The notes beneath the pieces are model-generated. The model had not been told where the DNA came from. It was given only the letters and a program-made list of their open reading frames with translations, and searched no databases. Position numbers and translations under genes: made by a program. From a virus, in the IMG/VR virus record IMGVR_UViG_3300023174_000010, positions 1-40,113 of that record: a DNA stretch of 40,113 nt. One strand, given 5' to 3'. Of the stretch, positions 16,278-24,139 are shown piece by piece (position 1 is the stretch's first letter; every line of letters starts with the position of its first letter).

Positions 16278-16814
16278 TTATCGCATTCTATTCAACCCTG
16301 AATTGGCAGAGTTGATAGCGAATTGCGACATTCCACCTGAATAGCCTCTATTACGCCCAAGTCCAGAATTATTTTGCTGGGCACGCCAGGAATTATTGAC
16401 AACGCCACCAGTTGCTCCTGGTTGGCCTCCTGTTGCCCCTACGGCTCTAGGACGAGTAATGATGATCGGGGGCTGATTTGCTTGATTTCTCTGACGAACA
16501 AGCTCACGATTCATAGCATCACGGACGCTCACACGATACCCTTCTCCCATATGGACAAGATTACGCATTGTGTTGTGAGCTTCATTATATCCACCAGTAG
16601 AAGGGTGGGCATAGCCTCTAGTAAATGTCCTGTTATTAGCCATTGTATCAAAGTTACGAAAAGCATTAACAGCTACAGGATTGTTTCTTGAAATTTGAGG
16701 TCCAGAATAAGCGACCCTAGAAACTGGCAAAGCGTTTGGTCTAGAAATAAAGCTGACTCCAACAGGCCGAAAAACAGCCCTTGAACCAGCAATCGATGCC
16801 ATTGACATTCCCAT
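16278..16814 (-). CDS. Basic, low-complexity late protein (unknown; virion-associated?)
   Basis: 178 residues, rich in Arg, Asn, Gly and Ala, with little predicted hydrophobic core. Sections such as YAHPSTGGYNEAHNTMRNLV and VSVRDAMNRELVRQRNQANQ look helical; the C-terminal third (GATGGQPGATGG, NNSGLGRNRGYSGG) is disordered. The position just before the small glycine-rich protein and the portal region is that of T7 genes 6.7-7.3. A DNA-contacting or tail-assembly role is possible given the charge, but no family was recognised. Confidence 0.55.
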   Translation of the reverse strand: MGMSMASIAGSRAVFRPVGVSFISRPNALPVSRVAYSGPQISRNNPVAVNAFRNFDTMANNRTFTRGYAHPSTGGYNEAHNTMRNLVHMGEGYRVSVRDAMNRELVRQRNQANQPPIIITRPRAVGATGGQPGATGGVVNNSWRAQQNNSGLGRNRGYSGGMSQFAINSANSGLNRMR

Positions 16815-16818
16815 ATAT

Positions 16819-17016
16819 TTATTCTTTACTTAAAATAGTTTCGTTTTGTTCCTCGTAAGCTTTTTTCATTAGACGAACAATTTGTCTTTGTCCAGCATAA
16901 AACCAAATTTCTTTTTCAGTCATTGTTAATTCTGGACACTTTTCGGGACACCTTTCCTCAAGAGCATCTACAAGTGCTTTACTAATAGGAGGAAATGATT
17001 GGTTATCAATCGACAT
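16819..17016 (-). CDS. Conserved small phage protein, unknown function
   Basis: 65 residues with the pattern SFPPISKALVDALEERCPEK near the N-terminus and EIWFYAGQRQIVRLMKKAYE in the middle. I recall similar short proteins (FPPIS...LV..LE...P...EIWF..GQR.VV) encoded just before the structural block of T7-like phages of aquatic bacteria, but no function is known to me. Mostly helical, soluble. It begins 5 nt after the stop of the phosphohydrolase-type gene and ends 4 nt before the next gene, so it belongs to the same operon. Confidence 0.65.
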   Translation of the reverse strand: MSIDNQSFPPISKALVDALEERCPEKCPELTMTEKEIWFYAGQRQIVRLMKKAYEEQNETILSKE

Positions 17017-17021
17017 AAAAT

Positions 17022-17387
17022 TTACTTTGGTAGATCGTTTAGCTCTTTAGGAAGCTTTCCTAGCTCAATTTTATGGCTTGTCTCAATCATAGCAAGCACA
17101 TTCCACGCACAAGCTACATCGTGACGTTCATCTCTATGCCCTTCAAGATGCCTAAACAGGTGTCTTAAAGCTGAGTCCATATATCTAGAAAGAGGCTGGC
17201 CTAGTTCCCAATTACGCTCAGCATACTTAATTGCACCTTCCTCAAGTTGCCTTGCAACAAGGTGGATTGCGTGAGGCATAAGCAAGTCATATCTGCCCTT
17301 CTTATCCCTGCTGTCCCTTACTGAACCAGATTTAAAATTCTGTCTTTTACCAGAATCTTTAACTACTACTTCTTTTGTTGCATCCAT
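17022..17387 (-). CDS. dATP/dGTP diphosphohydrolase N-terminal-type protein (DUF5664)
   Basis: 121 residues. The conserved core runs KGRYDLLMPHAIHLVARQLE, EGAIKYAERNWELGQPLSRY, MDSALRHLFRHLEGHRDERH and DVACAWNVLAMIET, which matches the DUF5664 / dGTP_diPhyd_N family found in many phages. Members are thought to act on deoxynucleotides, so a role in shaping the nucleotide pool is plausible. The E-x-G-x-KY and H-R-DE/D residues are the likely metal-binding positions, by analogy with MazG-like folds. The start is well supported by AGGAGG 8 nt upstream. No purZ-like gene was seen, so there is no sign of a 2-aminoadenine genome. Confidence 0.78.
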   Translation of the reverse strand: MDATKEVVVKDSGKRQNFKSGSVRDSRDKKGRYDLLMPHAIHLVARQLEEGAIKYAERNWELGQPLSRYMDSALRHLFRHLEGHRDERHDVACAWNVLAMIETSHKIELGKLPKELNDLPK

Positions 17388-17527
17388 CTTTCTTCCTCCT
17401 TTTGAAGCTCAATAACTACCCAATAAGTAGGCACATTAGAATATTGAGTTGGCTCATCTTGAGTTACTATTGGTTGTTCAGAGCACCCAACAAAAACAAA
17501 ACAAAGCAGTATTAGCAGTAGTTTCAT
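17366..17527 (-). CDS. Tiny lipoprotein
   Basis: 53 residues from ATG at 17527, which overlaps the stop of the preceding gene as ATGA; a longer frame to 17557 has no such support. The N-terminus MKLLLILLCFVFVGCS is a classic lipoprotein signal with Cys15 after VFVG. The mature part is 39 residues, polar (QPIVTQDEPTQYSNVPTYW...) and ends EEERWMQQKK, where the coding sequence also supplies the ribosome binding site of the next gene. Possible roles include an outer-membrane spanin or an envelope or superinfection-exclusion protein. No family recognised. Confidence 0.65.
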   Translation of the reverse strand: MKLLLILLCFVFVGCSEQPIVTQDEPTQYSNVPTYWVVIELQKEEERWMQQKK

Positions 17528-17856
17528 ACTTCTATAGATAGCACTGGAATACCACATTCCCTAGCTACCAGTGCCTCAAGCAAAGCACCAGCACTTTGTT
17601 CAAATCCTGGTAGAAAGTAAATGTAATCGCAAAACAAAAGTTTCTGTAGGTCTAACTTAAGGTAAGAGGCTCTTGAATGTCCCTTAGCCCTATTAAAGTT
17701 ATTAGCAGGGTTAACAGGAATATATCCAAGTTCAAATAAAACGTCTTCTTTTGCGTCAAATAAAGGATAATTAAGGTCTGGTAATCCAGTCATTGGACCA
17801 GAAATATATACTTTTTTACCTTTACCTTTGGATGTCTTTAATTTGAACTTTGCCAT
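17524..17856 (-). CDS. DUF4406-type (nucleoside deoxyribosyltransferase-like) protein
   Basis: 110 residues with the family signature KVYISGPMTGLPDLNYPLFD near residues 15-34, a NPANN motif (about 50), LKLDLQKLLFCDYIYFLPGF (about 67-86) and GALLEALVARECGIPVL (about 89-105). This matches DUF4406, a small Rossmann-like family related to nucleoside 2-deoxyribosyltransferases, common in phage genomes; the Glu in LLEAL corresponds to the catalytic position of that superfamily. It lies next to the DUF5664 gene, suggesting a small nucleotide-metabolism group. Overlaps the exonuclease gene by 19 nt and the next gene by an ATGA. Confidence 0.82.
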   Translation of the reverse strand: MAKFKLKTSKGKGKKVYISGPMTGLPDLNYPLFDAKEDVLFELGYIPVNPANNFNRAKGHSRASYLKLDLQKLLFCDYIYFLPGFEQSAGALLEALVARECGIPVLSIEV

Positions 17857-18581
17857 AACTTTACCTTTCCTGTCTTCCTGTCGTACTCTCCTTTTCTTAA
17901 GATCCTTGCTAGTCGTGCCTGAACAAGGGCTTCTTCCTCACCAAGCCCAGCCTTTTTAAAAGCCTTCTTAACTGCATCCCACATTGAATCAATACTGGTT
18001 AACCCTTCAAGAATTTTCTCAGCTTTCTTTGGTCCAACTCCAGGGCATCCAGAATAGTTATCTGCAATGTCTCCAGTAAGCACCTGCATCATAAAAGCCT
18101 TGTCTGCCTCTTCTTCTGTGATAGCAAGAATACCATCGTCTGGCCTGTTCCAGTTGTAGTACTTGCTAGGAACGCTTTTAAAGTCCTTGTCAAGGGAAAC
18201 AATAATGCCACCATTCTCACAAGAAAGAATTGAAAGCACATCGTCTGCTTCAATGTTGGGAAAGTGAATAGCTTTGTACGTGTAGATTAAATGCTCCCTA
18301 ACTGCCCCAAGAGCTACAGGCTTTCTCATCTTTTTCCTGTGCTCTTTGTAGGATGGATGAACATCCTTTCTAAAGTTCTTAGAATCGCTTACGGCAATAA
18401 CCACAACATCTGCCTTAAGCGTGTGCTTTAGCTCATCAAGAAATACATCGGTACGTTTTTGTGCTTCCCTAACATCAGCGTGGAGCGTCCAGAAATCATC
18501 CCCCCAATCAGTAGATTGTTCTGCTAAAAACGCTTGCTGGTAGGCTACAATATCCCCATCAATATATATTGTTGTGCTCAT
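17838..18581 (-). CDS. 5'-3' exonuclease (T7 gp6-like)
   Basis: 247 residues; T7 gp6 has 300. The FEN/PIN-type metal-binding acidic positions are visible: YIDGDIVAYQ (Asp8, Asp10), IEADDVLSIL (about 110-119), GIIVSLDKDFK (about 126-136) and QVLTGDIADNYSGCPGVGPK (about 176-195), the last being the helix-hairpin-helix that grips the DNA backbone. In T7 this enzyme removes RNA primers, degrades host DNA and takes part in recombination and concatemer processing. Start ATG overlaps the stop of the LAGLIDADG gene as ATGA, indicating that it now depends on translation through that inserted gene. Confidence 0.92.
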   Translation of the reverse strand: MSTTIYIDGDIVAYQQAFLAEQSTDWGDDFWTLHADVREAQKRTDVFLDELKHTLKADVVVIAVSDSKNFRKDVHPSYKEHRKKMRKPVALGAVREHLIYTYKAIHFPNIEADDVLSILSCENGGIIVSLDKDFKSVPSKYYNWNRPDDGILAITEEEADKAFMMQVLTGDIADNYSGCPGVGPKKAEKILEGLTSIDSMWDAVKKAFKKAGLGEEEALVQARLARILRKGEYDRKTGKVKLWQSSN

Positions 18582-19012
18582 AGGTATGTTAATTTCTTAA
18601 GCTCCCTAATTTTCTGATCAATTTCTGCTCTTTTTCTAGGATTCTTTGTATTATAGTACTTGAGGCATAGTTCCGCTTGACGCTTTTTCTCACGCAGAAA
18701 AGGGAGTAGTGTTTGGATAACCAGGTGTGCGGTTTCAGAGAAGACTCGCCAACGAAAAGAGGGTCGAGTGTTTTTCTTTTTCCGATCATATCTAGAAAAA
18801 TGTCCTCCAAACAATTGACAATACCTACGGATAATCTTCGGATAACAGGCTTCCACTGAAACCATAAGCGTTCTGCCGTTGATAACAGCAATGCACCCTT
18901 CTCCATCGGTGTAACCAGCAAGGTAGGCAATTTCATTTTGTGAAATAGACTTAAACTTTAGTGGGTATCTGCCCAGTTTTTTCCCATCCTGAACTCTCCT
19001 GTTAGTGGGCAT
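18578..19012 (-). CDS. LAGLIDADG homing endonuclease, free-standing
   Basis: 144 residues with one LAGLIDADG motif, IAYLAGYTDGEGCIAV (residues about 28-43), in which Asp36/Glu38 occupy the catalytic metal-binding position. The rest fits a single-motif, homodimeric enzyme: KIIRRYCQLFGGHFS, RPSFRWRVFSETAHLVIQTL and KKRQAELCLKYYNTK are typical of the beta-sheet and C-terminal helices. Start at 19012 lies inside the last 18 codons of the DNA polymerase and has no clear ribosome binding site. The enzyme separates polymerase from exonuclease, genes that are much closer in T7. Likely a selfish element cleaving relatives that lack it near this site. Confidence 0.88.
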   Translation of the reverse strand: MPTNRRVQDGKKLGRYPLKFKSISQNEIAYLAGYTDGEGCIAVINGRTLMVSVEACYPKIIRRYCQLFGGHFSRYDRKKKNTRPSFRWRVFSETAHLVIQTLLPFLREKKRQAELCLKYYNTKNPRKRAEIDQKIRELKKLTYL

Positions 19013-20847
19013 TTGAAATTAAAAAGTTGTCCAGAATCTTCGATTGACTTAACAGCTATTTTACCAATTTCTTCCGCAATATCTTCTCTGCACTCAAGTT
19101 GCATTTCATCGTGGATATGAGCTACTAAAGCATAATCAGTACCAAAAACAAAGTCTAATTTTTGCAGTTTTTCCAGTAATAATATCGTTGACATCTTCAT
19201 CACTAAAGCACCTGCACTCTGAAGGAGAGTGTTTAGTGCGGAGTGACTACTGCGAATCTGAAGCTTTCGCCCATCTAGCCCATTAAGATAACCCTTTACT
19301 TTAAGAGTGTAGTCGATTGATTCCTTAAGCCTTTTAAGAGCAGGTGTCTTGTCTAAAAACTCTCGCTTAATCCGTCTTCCTTCTTCTTGTCCTTTTCCAA
19401 TAATGTTACCGATTTTTTCATCCCCTGCCCCATAAAGGAATGCGTAGATGAACGTCTTCGCAGAGTCCCTCGTTGGCAATCCAGCGGAAGCTTGATTAAC
19501 GGAGTGTATATCCCCCTGTATGATGTCTTTTGTGTAAGCTCCTCCATCGTATCGAGCCAAATAGTGGGCAAGACAGCGTAGCTCCAACCCTGAAGCATCT
19601 GCCCCAACCAACGTCTTGCCTTCTCCAGCAATGAATAATTCTCTACATTCTTTTCCATATTCAGATCCTACTCTAGGTACTTGGGCTATGTTTGGTTTAG
19701 AATGAGTACAACGTCCAGTGATTGCACCATTCGTATTTACTCTGCCGTGAATACGTCCACCTGGCTTAACCATTTTTAACCAAGCTTCATTACCCTCGGC
19801 AAGTTGGCCTATTCTCTTTTGGAGAAGCAGGTATTCTAAGAGGGGTTTTGCCTCTGCATAGCCCAAATTCGCAAGAACTTGAAGCACCGCTTCATCCACT
19901 TTCGGCTTTCCATCGGGAGTAAATTCTTGTGGTTTCCATCCGTACTTCTTTTTGAACCTTTCCGCAATTTCTTCCCTACTCCCAGGGTTGAATGGGATCG
20001 TTTTTTCTTTTTGTTTTCCATCTTTGATTAGGCTTAGCCCCTCCTTTTGGGTTTTGTTGTTTTCTTTTGCCCAACGTTTAGCCTCTTCTGAGGCTTCCGC
20101 TTTGCTGGCAAAAACTTTATCCCCAAAGTGATAAGCCCTAGATTTCATCTTTTCAATGGTAGGGCTAAACACCTTCTGAAGCTCAGCTTGTAGCTCAACT
20201 CTACGCTTAGCCATTTTAACATAAAGTTCTTCAGCCTTTTTCTTGTCAAAGGCAAATCCATTTCTTTCTTGTAGAAGAATAGCCTGGAAAAATTTGTGTT
20301 CTAATTCTATAGCCATCTCAGAGTAGTTCTTAAGCTTTATGTTCTCCCAAAGCTTTTTTGTTACCTCTACGTCCTTTGCACAATAATCTTCCATCTCCTG
20401 TGACCAGTTAGCAAAGTCGTTGGTATCCTTAAAGTCACCCTTTCTCAAGCCAATCCGATAACCCCAAGCTTTAAGGCTATGCGATCCAATTAGGTTCTTA
20501 GGAAACCACGCATTCTTTCGAGCAAACCCAAAGTCTCTCTCTCGAAGGTCTGACCAGATAAGGCGAGTACAAACAAGGGTATCCCTAAGAGAAGCCTGTG
20601 GGTAAACAGCAAATAACTTGTGAATTACTGGAATGTCAAAGCCCACAATATTATGCCCAACCAGAATATACTCATCCTTGCTTGCGTTAACTAAACGATC
20701 TACTCCCTCTTGGATAGGCTTGCAATTAGGCTCATTGTTGTACCTAGTAGTCTCACCTGTTTTGGTGTCGTGAATGACAAGGCAATGGATTACCTTTGTT
20801 TCGTCAAGCAAACCATCCGACTCAATATCAAATATAAGTTCGTTCAT
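18958..20847 (-). CDS. DNA polymerase with 3'-5' exonuclease (T7 gp5-like, family A)
   Basis: 629 residues (T7 gp5: 704). The exonuclease metal ligands are at Asp7 and Glu9 (IFDIESDGLL), with further motifs HNIVGFDIP (around 66) and YCAKDVEVTKKL (around 154). The polymerase part has motif A GADASGLELRCLAHY (about 414-428), motif B RDSAKTFIYAFLYGAGDEKI (about 455-474) and motif C HIHDEMQLE (about 577-585). The ending MGKNWADTH resembles the T7 gp5 terminus, so the protein is complete despite overlapping the homing endonuclease gene. It copies the genome with gp4-like helicase; the thioredoxin-binding loop seen in T7 is short or absent, consistent with the smaller size. Confidence 0.97.
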   Translation of the reverse strand: MNELIFDIESDGLLDETKVIHCLVIHDTKTGETTRYNNEPNCKPIQEGVDRLVNASKDEYILVGHNIVGFDIPVIHKLFAVYPQASLRDTLVCTRLIWSDLRERDFGFARKNAWFPKNLIGSHSLKAWGYRIGLRKGDFKDTNDFANWSQEMEDYCAKDVEVTKKLWENIKLKNYSEMAIELEHKFFQAILLQERNGFAFDKKKAEELYVKMAKRRVELQAELQKVFSPTIEKMKSRAYHFGDKVFASKAEASEEAKRWAKENNKTQKEGLSLIKDGKQKEKTIPFNPGSREEIAERFKKKYGWKPQEFTPDGKPKVDEAVLQVLANLGYAEAKPLLEYLLLQKRIGQLAEGNEAWLKMVKPGGRIHGRVNTNGAITGRCTHSKPNIAQVPRVGSEYGKECRELFIAGEGKTLVGADASGLELRCLAHYLARYDGGAYTKDIIQGDIHSVNQASAGLPTRDSAKTFIYAFLYGAGDEKIGNIIGKGQEEGRRIKREFLDKTPALKRLKESIDYTLKVKGYLNGLDGRKLQIRSSHSALNTLLQSAGALVMKMSTILLLEKLQKLDFVFGTDYALVAHIHDEMQLECREDIAEEIGKIAVKSIEDSGQLFNFKCPLTGEFRMGKNWADTH

Positions 20848-21056
20848 TTCTTTTTCTCCTCCACCTTGCGATTAGTGTAACAATTTGTCGTTTCTCTTGC
20901 AATCAATAATGCCGTGTCAACTTGCGTTTTTATAACCCTTAACTTTATGGCTTGGCAATGGTCAGAGTTATCCTTCATCTTTGCCAAATTTTGGCTTGCT
21001 CTTTCAAGCAGGTCTATTGCCCATTGTGTGCTACTTCTAATTGATTTAATCTTCAT
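20844..21056 (-). CDS. Small hypothetical protein between primase-helicase and polymerase
   Basis: 70 residues, basic and helical: STQWAIDLLERASQNLAKMK and then CQAIKLRVIKTQVDTALLIA, ending in NRKVEEKKK. No signal or membrane segment. Both ends are coupled: its ATG overlaps the primase-helicase stop and its TGA overlaps the polymerase ATG. T7 has small genes 4.3-4.7 in the same place, but no sequence relationship can be claimed. Confidence 0.65.
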   Translation of the reverse strand: MKIKSIRSSTQWAIDLLERASQNLAKMKDNSDHCQAIKLRVIKTQVDTALLIARETTNCYTNRKVEEKKK

Positions 21057-22648
21057 TGTAATTCCTCTGGTAGGTCAACTGGAGGTTCACCCATATCAGT
21101 AAGCCTCCCTCGTTGGGCATCGTACTCTAGGTAAGAGGCAATGCCTGTTTCCCCTGTAAAGCGATTCTTTAGGATTCGAACAATTGTTCTGTTCCTTGTG
21201 GTATCGTCTTGCTGGTTACGTTCCAGCCCTAGCACCATATCGCTTAATTGAGCTATTCCAGCAGATCCACGGAGTTGGCTAAGTGAAGTAGTAGCCCCTT
21301 CTTCGTGTCCTCTGCCTTCTGGACGCTTTAAATGGGATACAATAATCATACCTACCTTTAATTCCTCAACTAGGGAGCGTAGCTTAGTCATTGTGTTATC
21401 AATAAGCCTACGTTCATCCCCATCCCCCATTCCAGAAACAACTATGCTCAAGTGGTCTAGGATGATCCAACCGCACCCACAACCCTTAGCCATATACCGA
21501 ATCCTGTTCATAAGGTTGTTTGAATCCATCGAACCAAAGTGGTCGTAGGTAAAGAACTTTCCAGAAGCTAAGCAAGAATCAAAAGCTTCCTTAAGCTCTT
21601 TCTCATTTACGTCCTTGCGTAGGTGAAGTGGGGTGGACATCTCAATCCCCAGGATGCCTAAAGTTGTTCTACGTACCGATTCCTCAAGAGCTATGTAGCC
21701 TACGCTTTGTCCATTGCGTAGTAGATGATGGCTTAGCTCCCTACAGAATTGACTCTTACCTATGCCTGACCCAGCGGTGATAGTTACAAGCTCACCCTTA
21801 CGCAAGCCGTGTGTCATTTTAGTAAGCCCCTCGTAGGGGTAAGGAACTGCTTCCTGTAGGTCAATCTTGGTTATGTAATCCCAAAGATCATTACCACCTA
21901 CGATACCATCTGGACGATATTCCTTAGCCCTCCACATTGCATCGATAACCTCTGTGCCCTTACCAGCAACAAGCATATCATTTGCATCCTTCATAGGAAG
22001 GTAAGCAATCCTTGCCTTATTGGGAGAGAGCAAAGCACAACATTCTTTAGAAGCCTTTATACCTGGCTCATCGTTATCAAACATAAACACCACAACCTCG
22101 AATTGCTCTAGCCATTCAAGATTTTTTGCTACTGCCTTAAGAGCACCTTGAGCACCATTAGGCACTGAGACTACTGGCCATTTGTTCTGGTGGAGTTGGC
22201 TTACTGAAAGAGCATCAATCTCCCCTTCAGTGATTGTGACCATTTTAAAGTTACCCTTCCATAGGTGCATCCCATATAGCCCCATCCTGTTGGCATCCCC
22301 AAGAATCTTAAAATCCTTATTAGGAAAGCGAAGCTTTTGGGCAATCACTTTTCCGTCCAAGTCCTTGTAGTTCGAGATATGAACTGGCCTACCATTGTAG
22401 TAGCCCACTCTATAATCCCAACGTTTACAAGTATCGCTAGTTATACACCTCTTAGTAAGATCAGTTACTTCCCCCTCTACAAACGCTTCCTGTGGCAACA
22501 TATTTATAATCCTCCTTTGTTGTTCTACCGCACTCCCCTTTTCATAGTTTCTGCAAGAAAAGCAATATCCGTGTCCATCGTCATATCTAGACAAGGCATC
22601 GGAACTGCCACACTTGGGGCAAGGTTCGTGACAAACGAAATTACTCAT
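21053..22648 (-). CDS. Primase-helicase (T7 gp4-like)
   Basis: 531 residues (T7 gp4A: 566). The N-terminal zinc finger uses Cys10, Cys13, Cys29 and Cys32 (PCPKCGSSD, YCFSC). The TOPRIM primase core shows TITEGEIDALS (Glu141) and FMFDNDEPG (Asp191, Asp193). The RecA/DnaB-like helicase domain has Walker A TAGSGIGKSQ (291-300), Walker B WIILDHLSIV (394-403) and a later arm VSHLKRPEGRGHEEG with the conserved LRGSAGIAQLSD. The enzyme makes RNA primers and unwinds DNA at the fork, with the downstream gp5-like polymerase. The zinc finger indicates that full-length primase-helicase is made from this start. Confidence 0.97.
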   Translation of the reverse strand: MSNFVCHEPCPKCGSSDALSRYDDGHGYCFSCRNYEKGSAVEQQRRIINMLPQEAFVEGEVTDLTKRCITSDTCKRWDYRVGYYNGRPVHISNYKDLDGKVIAQKLRFPNKDFKILGDANRMGLYGMHLWKGNFKMVTITEGEIDALSVSQLHQNKWPVVSVPNGAQGALKAVAKNLEWLEQFEVVVFMFDNDEPGIKASKECCALLSPNKARIAYLPMKDANDMLVAGKGTEVIDAMWRAKEYRPDGIVGGNDLWDYITKIDLQEAVPYPYEGLTKMTHGLRKGELVTITAGSGIGKSQFCRELSHHLLRNGQSVGYIALEESVRRTTLGILGIEMSTPLHLRKDVNEKELKEAFDSCLASGKFFTYDHFGSMDSNNLMNRIRYMAKGCGCGWIILDHLSIVVSGMGDGDERRLIDNTMTKLRSLVEELKVGMIIVSHLKRPEGRGHEEGATTSLSQLRGSAGIAQLSDMVLGLERNQQDDTTRNRTIVRILKNRFTGETGIASYLEYDAQRGRLTDMGEPPVDLPEELQ

Positions 22649-22851
22649 TTACTCTCGAACACTTCAACGCCCAAAACATTAATCCTACCTATGCCATTAT
22701 CATAGCAAGCGGTATATCGAACTGGAGCAGTATCCTCTAGCTCCTTTTCAAACTCCTTAAATGATTCTTGGTTTACCCCTACACGTTTAAGTTTTGCCCC
22801 GAACTTTTCTTCGAAGCTGTTTAAAAAGCTTTTCAAATTCTTTAGTTGCAT
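22645..22851 (-). CDS. Small hypothetical protein
   Basis: 68 residues; Lys/Glu-rich N-terminal half (KNLKSFLNSFEEKFGAKLKR) and a beta-like C-terminal half (VRYTACYDNGIGRINVLGVE). It overlaps the 3' end of the endonuclease I gene by 65 nt and its stop overlaps the primase-helicase ATG as ATGA. No recognised family. It occupies the place of T7 gene 3.5 (amidase/lysozyme), but is far too short and lacks the zinc-binding His/Cys pattern, so it is not that protein. Confidence 0.6.
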   Translation of the reverse strand: MQLKNLKSFLNSFEEKFGAKLKRVGVNQESFKEFEKELEDTAPVRYTACYDNGIGRINVLGVEVFESK

Positions 22852-23236
22852 TGTTCTCCTTTAGCCAACCTTCTGGAATCCTTCCCTCTGCGTGAGGAAA
22901 GCCATTCTTGTTAGCCCATTCTGCGTAAGTTGTTTTTGTTTGTTTGTTAAGCCTGTTCCCTGACCGCTGAAAGACAATCCTAATATCAATCGTAGGAAGA
23001 GTCTTCTTGACTAAAACAAGCTTGCTCCTATCTGAAGAGCGAAACCACCCCTTTGCCTCTACAATAATTCCATTCGGCAGTATGAAATCTGGAGTGTAAA
23101 CGCACTCCCTAGTGTAGGGCAAACGGATGGATTCATATTCAAACACTGCTCCCACCCTTTCGAGGTGAGAGGCAATGTCTTGTTCCAGCCGAGAACGATA
23201 CTTAGGTTTCTTAGAAGTCACTACTTCCCTTGGCAT
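22787..23236 (-). CDS. Endonuclease I, Holliday-junction resolvase (T7 gp3-like)
   Basis: 149 residues from ATG at 23236, exactly the length of T7 gp3; an upstream frame to 23428 exists only as overlap with the SSB gene. Catalytic positions match T7 (Glu20, Glu35, Asp55, Glu65, Lys67): here Glu18 (SRLEQD), Glu33/Glu35 (VFEYES), Asp50 (YTPDFILPNG), Glu60 and Lys62 (IIVEAKG). The C-terminal half RIVFQRSGNRL and WANKNGFPHAEGRIPEGWLK also follows gp3. The enzyme resolves branched DNA before packaging and helps break down host DNA. It overlaps the SSB end by 26 nt and the next small gene by 65 nt. Confidence 0.95.
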   Translation of the reverse strand: MPREVVTSKKPKYRSRLEQDIASHLERVGAVFEYESIRLPYTRECVYTPDFILPNGIIVEAKGWFRSSDRSKLVLVKKTLPTIDIRIVFQRSGNRLNKQTKTTYAEWANKNGFPHAEGRIPEGWLKENNATKEFEKLFKQLRRKVRGKT

Positions 23237-23843
23237 CAGAATCACTTGTAAAGATGTTCTCTGGAATGCTTTCGCCACCAGATACAAATCCTTCTTCTTC
23301 AGCCGTAAAGCCAAACGCTTCCGCATTTGCAACTCCACTTGGGGATTTAAGATCGATAACCTGTACCGCTTTGCAACGGAGGCTTGCACCAACACCAAGA
23401 GCAGGGGTGTACCAGGGGAACACCTCACACGCTACCTTTAGTATGCTTCCACCTCCAACACGCTCAGAGATAATCTTTCCCTTAGTGTCAAAGATTGCAG
23501 GTCGTTGCTCCCATTCTTTGCCTGTCTTCTTGCTTTTGATCTTGGCAGAGAGAGTGAACTTAATACGCACCTTGCCTGTCTTGTTGCCTTCCTTGTCAGC
23601 ATCTTCACGAATAGGAAGCTCAGCAAGCTTAAGCTCTTTCTTCTTCAGTAACTGGCACTGGTTCTTGTAGTACTCCTTGACGCAAGATTTAACTGAGTCT
23701 TGGAATTCTTTGACTTCGTGTGGTTCACAAATCAAACTGACCGAGTACTCTCCGTCTGGTTTGAATTTGGTATCTGGTTCATTTAGCTTTGGATAACTTG
23801 CTACACCTTTAGGTGAGACAAGCTTTATGATTCTGTCATTCAT
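23211..23843 (-). CDS. Single-stranded DNA-binding protein (T7 gp2.5-like)
   Basis: 210 residues (T7 gp2.5: 232). The N-terminal OB-fold type region includes LVSPKGVASYPKLNEPDTKF and later KIISERVGGGSILKVACEVF with WYTPALGVGASLRCKAVQVI, in line with the family. The C-terminal tail is acidic and ends with phenylalanine (SDSDAKGSSDF); in T7 the acidic tail and its terminal Phe mediate contacts with polymerase and primase-helicase and are essential. Upstream spacing of 20 nt with AAAAGGAGA gives a good start. Confidence 0.92.
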   Translation of the reverse strand: MNDRIIKLVSPKGVASYPKLNEPDTKFKPDGEYSVSLICEPHEVKEFQDSVKSCVKEYYKNQCQLLKKKELKLAELPIREDADKEGNKTGKVRIKFTLSAKIKSKKTGKEWEQRPAIFDTKGKIISERVGGGSILKVACEVFPWYTPALGVGASLRCKAVQVIDLKSPSGVANAEAFGFTAEEEGFVSGGESIPENIFTSDSDAKGSSDF

Positions 23844-23863
23844 TTGGGTATCTCCTTTTTAGT

Positions 23864-24139
23864 TTAGTTTACAGACACTTCAGTATCTGCATCATCCAAG
23901 ATCTCTCTTGGAAAATTGTCGGTTGGGGCAAATTGTAGTACGTGATTCTTTGGCCAACGAAACCCGCTTGCGTAAAGAAACGTCTGGCAAGTAGCAAGCA
24001 AGTCTGGAAGCGAACTAGCATCAGTCTGAATGAGTGTTCGCTTTGCAGGTAAACCCTCGTACTTCTCTATATGGGTAAAAGTTGTGTTGTGGATTCCTCC
24101 GTCTTCAGAGGGGAAGTTGTCTTGTTTGTGTTTCATCAC
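23864..24139 (-). CDS. Hypothetical protein downstream of RNA polymerase
   Basis: 91 residues; the ATG overlaps the RNA polymerase stop as ATGA. No membrane segment. Contains IHNTTFTHIEKYEGLPAKRT, DASSLPDLLATCQTFLYASG and FRWPKNHVLQFAPTDNFPRE. It reads like a small mixed alpha/beta protein. In T7 this position is near gene 2 (inhibitor of host RNA polymerase), but no similarity to gp2 is visible, so no function is assigned. Confidence 0.6.
   Translation of the reverse strand: MMKHKQDNFPSEDGGIHNTTFTHIEKYEGLPAKRTLIQTDASSLPDLLATCQTFLYASGFRWPKNHVLQFAPTDNFPREILDDADTEVSVN

Noticed and set aside
17022-17387. Marker of a 2-aminoadenine (Z) genome
   Set aside because: The DUF5664-type protein alone is common in ordinary phages; no purZ-like synthetase was seen and the polymerase is of gp5 type.
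18589-18936. 115-codon minus-strand frame inside the LAGLIDADG gene
   Set aside because: Alternative frame of a gene with a clear LAGLIDADG motif; product shows no motif.
22645-22851. T7 gene 3.5-type amidase
   Set aside because: The gene in this position is 68 residues and lacks zinc-binding residues; no amidase was found elsewhere.
23237-23428. Upstream extension of the endonuclease I frame (would give 213 residues)
   Set aside because: It only overlaps the SSB gene; starting at 23236 gives 149 residues, equal to T7 gp3, with the catalytic residues in matching positions.
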